A stretch of 64,000 bases of DNA from Bradyrhizobium lablabi (lineage in GTDB: Bacteria > Pseudomonadota > Alphaproteobacteria > Rhizobiales > Xanthobacteraceae), in NCBI RefSeq assembly GCF_018131005.1, contig NZ_JAFCJK010000010.1, positions 62,001-126,000 of the forward strand, given 5' to 3'. The position numbers and the translations under genes were made by a program. Below are positions 58,532 to 64,000 of the stretch, piece after piece. The number at the start of each line of letters is the position of its first letter. The first letter of the stretch is position 1. The notes under the pieces are model-generated. The model made no database searches. It was given only the letters and a program-made list of their open reading frames with translations, and was not told where the DNA came from.

Positions 58532-59521
58532 CTACTCGACCTTTCCGATCTTCTTCACCGCCGCGATCAGGCGGGCGCTGTCGTCGGCGACGAATTTCGA
58601 AAACGCGGGCGCGTCCATATAGGCAACCGGGCTGCCCGCGGTCTCGAAAGTCTTGATCACCTCGGGCGCTTTCACGGCCTCGGCCATCGCTTCGCGCAGT
58701 TGCGTCATGATCGGCGCCGGCAGCGCACTTTGCGCGAACAGGCCGGCCCAGATGTAGAATTCGACATCCGTGTAGCCGAGTTCCCTGAATGTCGGCAGGT
58801 CCGGGAAGCTTGCGATCCGCTGCGCGCCCCAGTTGGCGAGCACGCGCATCTTGCCGTCCTCGACCTGCTGCTTCAGCGTGCCCGGCGCTGACGCCAGCGC
58901 CTGCACGGTGCCCGAGAGCAGCGCGGTGAGCGCGGGACCGGCGCCACGGTACGGCACATGCAAGAGCTTGATGCCCGCGCTGGCCGCGAACATCTCCATC
59001 GCGATATGCAGCGTGCCATAGGGACCCGACGAGCCGTAGGGAATCTGGCCGGGGCGTTTCTTCGCGTCGTCGACGAAGTCCTGCAACGTCTTCCATGGCG
59101 CCGAGGCCGACACCGCAAGCAGCGTGGGATCGGCCAGCACGCGCGCGATCGGCGCGAATTGCGAAACCTCGTAGGCGACGGGACGATCGAACAGCCGATC
59201 CGCCTCCGGCAGCACCGCGAGCGACGACAGCGTCATCAACAGCGTGTAGCCGTCAGGCTCGGCACGCGCGGCCTGCGCATTGCCGATCGATCCGCCCGCC
59301 CCGCCGGCGCGGTTGTCGACGATCACGGGCTTGCCGAGAATCCGTTCCAGCGCGGCCGCCACTGGACGCGCCGCCAAATCGGCCTGGCCACCGGCCGGAA
59401 AAGGCACGATCATCGTGATATTGCGGTTGGGATAGGCATCTTGCGCGAAAGCGGCGGTTGCGAGCGCAGTGTGCGCGAGCGGAAGGACGGCAGCGGCGCG
59501 CAAGATTTCGCGGCGGTTCAT
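58532..59521 (-). CDS. Bug-family (tripartite tricarboxylate transporter) substrate-binding protein
   Basis: 329 residues. A twin-Arg-type start (Asn-Arg-Arg-Glu-Ile-Leu-Arg-Ala-Ala) and hydrophobic signal end at Ala-Phe-Ala-Gln (about 26). The mature N-terminus Tyr-Pro-Asn-Arg-Asn-Ile-Thr-Met-Ile-Val-Pro-Phe-Pro-Ala-Gly-Gly is the Bug signature, with later Val-Asp-Asn-Arg-Ala-Gly-Gly-Ala-Gly-Gly. It should bind small carboxylates in the periplasm. No TctA/TctB membrane genes are next to it, so it is an orphan binder here. Confidence 0.92.
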   Translation of the reverse strand: MNRREILRAAAVLPLAHTALATAAFAQDAYPNRNITMIVPFPAGGQADLAARPVAAALERILGKPVIVDNRAGGAGGSIGNAQAARAEPDGYTLLMTLSSLAVLPEADRLFDRPVAYEVSQFAPIARVLADPTLLAVSASAPWKTLQDFVDDAKKRPGQIPYGSSGPYGTLHIAMEMFAASAGIKLLHVPYRGAGPALTALLSGTVQALASAPGTLKQQVEDGKMRVLANWGAQRIASFPDLPTFRELGYTDVEFYIWAGLFAQSALPAPIMTQLREAMAEAVKAPEVIKTFETAGSPVAYMDAPAFSKFVADDSARLIAAVKKIGKVE

Positions 59522-59579
59522 TGGAAGTTGCTCCCCAGCATATTGTTTTTGGTGTGTGGCGCGAGCCTAACTCCAAAAT

Positions 59580-59616
59580 GTAGGGTGGGCAAAGCGAAGC
59601 GTGCCCACGCTACAGA
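59580..59616. repeat. Short inverted repeat GTAGGGTGGGCAAAGCG type
   Basis: TGTAGGGTGGGC and GCCCACGCTACA nearly mirror each other around AAAGCGAAGC. The unit is close in sequence to the element at 19112-19193 and lies between the Bug gene and the LysR gene stop. Confidence 0.65.
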
Positions 59617-59630
59617 ATCCCTTCATCGCC

Positions 59631-60539
59631 CTACCTTCTCTTCCCCTTGGCAAAATGCTTCGCCAGGAAATCCGCGAGCACCTCGACGCGGGCGGGGCGC
59701 GGGCCGCCGGGCGGAGTGACGAGATGCACCGCACCTTCGGGCTGCGTCCAACCCTTGAGGATCACCTCAACCTCGCCGCGCGCGATCGCGTCGCCGACGA
59801 GAAAATCGGGCAGATCGGCGATGCCGAGGCCGGCGAGCAGCGCGGGCATCAGCGCCTCGCCGTTGTTGACACGCAATTGGCCTGCGGGCCGCACGCTCGC
59901 CTGCTCGCCTGCGGCGTTGGTGTAGTGCCACACGCCTTGCGTCGAGAGATAGGCGTAGCCGAAGCATTTGTGCTCGGCGAGATGCATCGGGTGCGTCGGT
60001 CGGCCGTAGCGCTTCAGATAGGACGGTGCCGCCACCGTGTGGCGCGGCATCGCGCATAGTCGCCGCGCGATCAGTGAGGAATCCGGCAGCCGCGCGATGC
60101 GCAGCCCTGCGTCAAAGCCCTCGCCGATCAGGTCCACCGTCGCATCGCTGAGATGCAGGTCGATCGAAACCTCCGGATATTTTGTCAGGAATTCGGGCAA
60201 TAGCGGCGCCACCTCCCTCACGCCGAAGGTCATCGGCACCGCGAACCGCACCAGTCCGCGCGGCGTGGCCGATTGCGCCAAGGCCTCGCTCTCCGCGGCC
60301 TCGCCGTCGGCAAGAAGGCGCGCGGCGCGTTCCGACAGTTTCTGGCCGGCGTCAGTCAGGGCGAGCCGCCGCGAGGTGCGGTTGAACAAGCGCGCGCCGA
60401 GCCGCTCCTCGAGCCGGCTGACCGCCTTTGAAACCGTGGCCTTGGAGAGCGCGAGCTCCGTAGCCGCCGCCGCAAATGACCGTAACTCCACGACTTTTGC
60501 GAAGATCGCGAGCGCCTCGAAGTCAGGCAGTTTCGACAT
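59631..60539 (-). CDS. LysR-type transcriptional regulator
   Basis: 302 residues. The N-terminal winged helix-turn-helix reads Phe-Ala-Lys-Val-Val-Glu-Leu-Arg-Ser-Phe-Ala-Ala-Ala-Ala-Thr-Glu-Leu-Ala-Leu-Ser and continues through Arg-Leu-Glu-Glu-Arg-Leu-Gly-Ala-Arg-Leu-Phe-Asn-Arg-Thr. The rest is the LysR substrate-binding fold. It is divergent from the SDR-pirin-WrbA genes across a 116-base gap holding a GAAAC-N5-GTTTC palindrome, the usual LysR arrangement for controlling the neighbour. Effector unknown; a quinone or electrophile is my inference. Confidence 0.93.
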   Translation of the reverse strand: MSKLPDFEALAIFAKVVELRSFAAAATELALSKATVSKAVSRLEERLGARLFNRTSRRLALTDAGQKLSERAARLLADGEAAESEALAQSATPRGLVRFAVPMTFGVREVAPLLPEFLTKYPEVSIDLHLSDATVDLIGEGFDAGLRIARLPDSSLIARRLCAMPRHTVAAPSYLKRYGRPTHPMHLAEHKCFGYAYLSTQGVWHYTNAAGEQASVRPAGQLRVNNGEALMPALLAGLGIADLPDFLVGDAIARGEVEVILKGWTQPEGAVHLVTPPGGPRPARVEVLADFLAKHFAKGKRR

Positions 60540-60566
60540 GACCGGCCACCCTGCTGCACAATAATG

Positions 60567-60581
60567 GAAACAATGAGTTTC
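60567..60581. promoter_or_regulatory. Candidate LysR operator GAAAC-AATGA-GTTTC
   Basis: A perfect 5-5-5 inverted repeat, with another GTTTC at 60586-60590, lies in the LysR/SDR divergent gap. It follows the T-N11-A style of LysR sites and sits just ahead of an AT-rich stretch (TTTCTATATC at 60593-60602) that could be the SDR promoter. Confidence 0.6.
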
Positions 60582-60655
60582 GATAGTTTCTATTTCTATA
60601 TCACAGCCGAAGACCTATCCAAGAGCAATCGAAATTCAATCAACGGAGAAATCCA

Positions 60656-61405
60656 ATGAAGAAGCTCTCAGGGAAGGTTGCCCTCGTTACCGGTGGTTCG
60701 CGCGGCATTGGCGCGGCGTCGGCCCGCGCTCTCGCCGAGAAGGGCGCCAACGTCGCGATCAGCTATGTCGCGTCCCCCGAAAAGGCGGAAGCAGTCGTTG
60801 CCGAGTTGAAGGCCAAGGGCGTCAATGCCCGCGCCTACAAGGCCGACCAGGCGTCTCCGGCCGACGTTGACCAGTTGGTCAAGAACGTCGCCAAGGATTT
60901 TGGTCGGCTCGATATCCTCGTGAACAACGCCGGCGTTGCGGCCGGTGGTGCGGTGGATGATCCGAAGGCAGACACCACCACCCTCGCCCGCCAGGAAGCA
61001 ATCAACTTTGACGGTGTCATCACCGCAATCCGGGCCGCATCGAAGTTGATGGGTGAAGGCGGTCGCATCGTTACCGTCGGCTCGATGCTTGCAGACCGCG
61101 CATCGTTTCCAGGCCTCGCCGACTACGTCGCCACAAAGGCAGCCGTCGTCGGCTACACCAAGGGCGCGGCGCGCGACCTCGGACCGCGCGGCATCACCGT
61201 CAATGTGGTGCAACCCGGCTCGATCGACACCGACATGAATCCGAAGGACGGCGGCGAGTTCGCCGAAACACAGCGTAAGCAGCACGCGTTGCAGCGGTTC
61301 GGAAGGCCCGAAGAAGTCGCAGCCGGCGTCGTCTTCCTGGCAAGCCCGGAAGCCTCGTTCGTAACCGGCACCGTGCTCAACGTTGATGGCGGCTTCGGCG
61401 CCTGA
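60656..61405 (+). CDS. SDR family oxidoreductase
   Basis: 249 residues. Cofactor motif Val-Thr-Gly-Gly-Ser-Arg-Gly-Ile-Gly (10-18), structural Asn-Asn-Ala-Gly, and catalytic Ser-Met-Leu-Ala ... Tyr-Val-Ala-Thr-Lys (Tyr and Lys spaced by three) are all present; the C-terminus ends Asn-Val-Asp-Gly-Gly-Phe-Gly. It should use NAD(P)H. It is the first gene of the LysR-linked set, followed by pirin and WrbA genes. Confidence 0.94.
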   Translation: MKKLSGKVALVTGGSRGIGAASARALAEKGANVAISYVASPEKAEAVVAELKAKGVNARAYKADQASPADVDQLVKNVAKDFGRLDILVNNAGVAAGGAVDDPKADTTTLARQEAINFDGVITAIRAASKLMGEGGRIVTVGSMLADRASFPGLADYVATKAAVVGYTKGAARDLGPRGITVNVVQPGSIDTDMNPKDGGEFAETQRKQHALQRFGRPEEVAAGVVFLASPEASFVTGTVLNVDGGFGA

Positions 61406-61481
61406 TTGAAACATCCCCTGAAACTGCCGGGCCCACCGCGCCCGGCGACGTTTGACAGGTCTGAATCGAAAGGAACGACAA

Positions 61482-62180
61482 ATGATCGAACTGAAACCAT
61501 TCGCAACGCTTGGCGGTGCCGACCACGGCTGGCTGAAGGCGAAACACCACTTCTCCTTTGCGAGCTACTATGACCCCGAAAACATGAGCCATGGCGCGTT
61601 GCGGGTGTGGAATGATGACGAGATCGCGCCGAACACCGGCTTTCCCGCCCATCCGCATGCCAACATGGAGATCATCACCTACGTGCGCGAAGGCGCGATC
61701 ACGCATCAGGACTCGCTCGGCAACAAGGGGCGCACCGAGGCGGGCGACGTCCAGGTGATGAGCGCCGGCAGCGGCATCCGTCACTCCGAGTACAATCTCG
61801 AGCCGGCCAAGACCAAGATCTTCCAGATCTGGATCGAGCCGACTACGCGTGGCGGCCAGCCGACCTGGGGCTCGAAGCCGTTCCCCAAGGCCGACCGCTC
61901 CGGCAAGCTCGTCACCATCGCCTCAGGCTTTGACGACGACAACGACGCTCTGCCGATCCGTGCCGATGCACGGGTGCTGGCCACCACATTGAAGGCCGGC
62001 GAGAGCGCAGAATATGCAGCCGACAAGGCGCGTCATCTCTACCTGGTGCCGGCGGCCGGCAGCGTCGAAGTCAACGGCGTGCGCGTCAATGCGCGCGACG
62101 GCGCTGCGATCCGCGACGAGGCCAAGCTCAAGATCACCGCGCTGGAAGACTCCGAACTGGTGCTGGTCGACGCGGCGTAA
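61482..62180 (+). CDS. Pirin family protein
   Basis: 232 residues from ATG 61482 with AAGGA upstream. Bicupin fold with the pirin signature Phe-Ala-Ser-Tyr-Tyr-Asp-Pro-Glu, His-Pro-His-Ala-Asn-Met-Glu-Ile-Ile-Thr-Tyr and Val-Gln-Val-Met-Ser-Ala-Gly-Ser-Gly-Ile-Arg-His-Ser-Glu (metal His and Glu). Some bacterial pirins have quercetin 2,3-dioxygenase activity. It is 76 bases after the SDR gene. Confidence 0.94.
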   Translation: MIELKPFATLGGADHGWLKAKHHFSFASYYDPENMSHGALRVWNDDEIAPNTGFPAHPHANMEIITYVREGAITHQDSLGNKGRTEAGDVQVMSAGSGIRHSEYNLEPAKTKIFQIWIEPTTRGGQPTWGSKPFPKADRSGKLVTIASGFDDDNDALPIRADARVLATTLKAGESAEYAADKARHLYLVPAAGSVEVNGVRVNARDGAAIRDEAKLKITALEDSELVLVDAA

Positions 62181-62324
62181 GGCCATCGATCAAACCGCCG
62201 TGATGTCGGGGTTTGTCGCGACATCTCACGGCTTGACGCAGGAAGTAAATGCCCGTCACAAGCGCGGGCATGACGACGGATGTTTTCTCAAACATCTCAC
62301 ATCAAACTCAAAGGGAAAGCCATC

Positions 62325-62924
62325 ATGGCCAAGGTTCTCGTCCTCTATTACTCCGCCTACGGTCACATCGAGGCAATGGCGAATGCGGTCGCGCAAGGCG
62401 CGCGTGAGGCCGGCGCCAGCGTCGATATCAAGCGCGTGCCCGAACTGGTGCCGGCCGAGGTCGCGAAGGCGTCCTACTACAAACTCGATCAGGCCGCGCC
62501 GGTCGCCAAAATCGATGACCTCGCCAATTATGACGCGATCATCGTCGGCACCGGCACCCGCTTCGGCCGGATGACGTCGCAGATGGCCAACTTCCTCGAT
62601 CAGGCCGGCGGCCTCTGGGCCAAGGGTGCGCTTCACGGCAAGGTCGGTGGCGCCTTCACCGCGAGTGCGACCCAGCACGGTGGCCAGGAGACGACGCTGT
62701 TCTCCATCATCACCAACCTGCTGCATTTCGGCATGACCGTTGTCGGCCTCAACTACGGGTTCGCCGGCCAGATGAAGCTGGACGAGATCACCGGCGGCGC
62801 ACCCTATGGCGCCACCACCATCACCGGCGGCGATGGCAGCCGCCAGCCGAGCGAGAACGAGCTTGCCGGCGCGCGCTATCAAGGACGCGTGATCGCGGAA
62901 ACCGCCAGGAAGCTGCATGGCTGA
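62325..62924 (+). CDS. wrbA: NAD(P)H:quinone oxidoreductase
   Basis: 199 residues from ATG 62325 with AGGGAAAG upstream. WrbA is an FMN flavodoxin-like enzyme that reduces quinones by two electrons. Seen: Leu-Tyr-Tyr-Ser-Ala-Tyr-Gly-His-Ile at the FMN phosphate site, Gly-Thr-Gly-Thr-Arg-Phe-Gly-Arg-Met-Thr-Ser-Gln, Ala-Ser-Ala-Thr-Gln-His-Gly-Gly-Gln-Glu-Thr and Gly-Ala-Pro-Tyr-Gly-Ala-Thr-Thr. It ends the LysR-linked set. Confidence 0.96.
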   Translation: MAKVLVLYYSAYGHIEAMANAVAQGAREAGASVDIKRVPELVPAEVAKASYYKLDQAAPVAKIDDLANYDAIIVGTGTRFGRMTSQMANFLDQAGGLWAKGALHGKVGGAFTASATQHGGQETTLFSIITNLLHFGMTVVGLNYGFAGQMKLDEITGGAPYGATTITGGDGSRQPSENELAGARYQGRVIAETARKLHG

Positions 62925-62941
62925 ACTCCATGCGCTACAGC

Positions 62942-62993
62942 ATCCGGAAAGTCTGTAGCGGCTTTCCGAAAAGGATCATGCTCAAACAAAGAG
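62942..62993. repeat. REP-like element, diverged copy
   Basis: GCATCCGGAAAG and CTTTCCGAAAAGGATCATGCTC pair partly around a TCTGTAGCGG centre. The right arm equals the arms of the 46112 element, and a following ATGAGATCATG also recalls the flank of that element. Confidence 0.65.
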
Positions 62994-63122
62994 ATGAGAT
63001 CATGCCATTCGACATGATCGCATTATGACACAGGATCTATAGCCAACCGCATGGCTGATGCGATCAGGGCGGCATTCTCGCCAGCGAATGCCGCCCTATG
63101 TATCCGTCAGGAGGCGACGGAT

Positions 63123-63260
63123 ATGGCTATGGTCGAACTTCTGCTGATGGCTCAAATGATCCGCAATCCGGTGCAGGCGTTTGCGCGGCGCTGGTGGTGC
63201 AAGAGTATGTTCCGCGCCACGCGCGGACAGCGGCGTTGCCCGGAATGCACGGCATCCTGA
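63123..63260 (+). CDS. Small hypothetical protein with C-terminal Cys-Pro-Glu-Cys
   Basis: 45 residues starting MAMVELLLMAQMIRNPVQAF behind AGGAGG with eight-base spacing. It has an amphipathic start, then basic residues around Arg-Arg-Trp-Trp-Cys-Lys, and ends Arg-Cys-Pro-Glu-Cys-Thr-Ala-Ser. The closing Cys-X-X-Cys could bind a metal or be redox-active. The strong ribosome site supports a real gene. Function unknown. Confidence 0.5.
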   Translation: MAMVELLLMAQMIRNPVQAFARRWWCKSMFRATRGQRRCPECTAS

Positions 63261-63688
63261 AGTGATTAAATTGCCAACTGGTGGGCCGCAATCAGGCTCG
63301 ATAATGTGCGTTGCACTTCTGTCATCAATCGCCGTGGAGCCAAGTTTTTCATAGAGCACAGCCACCTGCGCCTACTTCGGTCTGACGAACCCGGCAAAAG
63401 TTCTTTACGCTCCCCGCAGCAATTCTGTGACGAGCGCAGCGCAGGTACCTGTGGCGCGGGTGCGCAGTCGCATGACAAAATGAAGGCCATCGCATGACGC
63501 CGTTGGCCAGCGGCGCCCCGCAGGGATGACTGCCCTCGATCGGCACGCATGGTCACGAGAAAAGCATGGCGGCTTGCAAAGAGCCGGACAAGAAAACGCA
63601 AGGCGACCGCTCGGGTTCCCGAGACCATCGCGACCAATTCGTGATAAGCCGCGCAAGTGTACACGTCGAGCAGCTCAGAGGTCCCTGC
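63261..63688. other. 428-base stretch without a recognised gene
   Basis: Several frames on the minus strand cross this stretch but none has a ribosome site or a family resemblance. It presumably holds the promoter of the DUF5996 gene; no operator or RNA gene was seen. Confidence 0.4.
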
Positions 63689-64000
63689 ATGAGCACGATC
63701 ACGAAGACCCACTGGCCGGACTTGCCGACCGCCGCTTGGCGCGACACCTCTGCCACGCTGCAGCTCTGGACCCAGATCGCCGGCAAGATCCGGCTAACGA
63801 AATCGCCCTGGCTCAATCATTCCTGGCACGTCACGCTCTACGTCACCGCGCGTGGACTGACGACCTCGCCGATCCCGGACGGCGGACGCAGCTTCCAGAT
63901 CGACTTCGATTTCATCGACCACATCTTGCGTGTGTCGACCAGCGACGGCACGGAGCGGCAGTTTGCGTTGGCGGGGCAATCGGTGGCGAGTTTCTACGCC
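63689..64000 (+). CDS. DUF5996 family protein, N-terminal part (cut by right edge)
   Basis: 104 codons from ATG 63689 to the edge, ending in an open frame. The sequence includes His-Trp-Pro-Asp-Leu-Pro-Thr-Ala-Ala-Trp-Arg-Asp-Thr, Leu-Trp-Thr-Gln-Ile-Ala-Gly-Lys-Ile-Arg-Leu, Asn-His-Ser-Trp-His-Val-Thr-Leu-Tyr-Val and Gln-Ile-Asp-Phe-Asp-Phe-Ile-Asp-His, which is the DUF5996 opening. The family, near 300 residues in full, has no assigned function. Confidence 0.82.
   Translation, partial: MSTITKTHWPDLPTAAWRDTSATLQLWTQIAGKIRLTKSPWLNHSWHVTLYVTARGLTTSPIPDGGRSFQIDFDFIDHILRVSTSDGTERQFALAGQSVASFYA

Overview
This high-GC window reads as chromosomal DNA of a Bradyrhizobium-like alphaproteobacterium (Nitrobacteraceae, Hyphomicrobiales). 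The assignment rests on a fused trpE(G) anthranilate synthase behind a Trp-codon leader peptide, HisZ together with a long HisG, a CIRCE-controlled groESL, a BacA/SbmA-type exporter fused to an ABC ATPase, family-typical small proteins (DUF2093, DUF4170, DUF6101, DUF2076, DUF5996), a cysteine-free L36, and several dispersed repeats of kinds I associate with Bradyrhizobium genomes. No rRNA, tRNA, CRISPR array, prophage or intact insertion sequence was seen. Genes are cut at both edges: a GAF-domain protein at the left and a DUF5996 protein at the right.

Layout. 0-6.6 kb: cupin protein, a glutamate-receptor-like ligand-gated channel, a LemA/M48 protease pair, and two P-loop ATPases of the ParA/MinD class. 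6.7-12.1 kb: apt, trpE(G) with its attenuator leader, an extradiol-dioxygenase-like protein, a secreted alpha/beta-hydrolase lacking its Ser nucleophile, and a DUF2093 protein. 12.1-17.7 kb: a minus-strand envelope block (TldD/PmbA protease, CysQ-like phosphatase, DUF4170, DUF374 acyltransferase, waaA, lpxK) with overlapping genes, pointing to Kdo/lipid A assembly. 18.4-19.2 kb: repeat DNA. 19.2-26.8 kb: ubiA, a secreted Pro/Ala-rich protein, rsmE, a ParDE toxin-antitoxin pair, hisZ-hisG, and a glycosyltransferase/deacetylase pair overlapping by ATGA. 26.8-36.2 kb: DUF2076 protein, L,D-transpeptidase, CheZ-like phosphatase, lipoproteins, groES-groEL and secreted or membrane proteins of unknown role.

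36.4-51.2 kb: L-lactate permease, BclA-like peptide transporter, HPP protein, TorF-type outer-membrane protein, histone H1-like Lys-rich protein, glycolate oxidase genes (glcEF separated from glcD by a quinol-monooxygenase-like gene and a REP element), cytochrome c, a PoxB-like pyruvate oxidase and an alpha/beta-hydrolase. Lactate uptake, glycolate oxidation and pyruvate oxidation make this a stretch for small C2/C3 acids. 51.5-64 kb: TPR protein, rpmJ, amidohydrolase, dienelactone-hydrolase-like protein, YbaK-type deacylase, FAD monooxygenase-like protein, CBS protein, a Bug-type binding protein, and a LysR regulator divergent from SDR-pirin-WrbA genes, a probable quinone/electrophile response unit.

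The best candidates for follow-up are the channel with a eukaryote-like pore segment, the trp attenuator, the two-ATPase module, the glycosyltransferase-deacetylase pair, the nucleophile-less hydrolase, and an unexplained terminator-like hairpin at 52986-53026. All identities come from reading sequence motifs and family memory; no database search was run.
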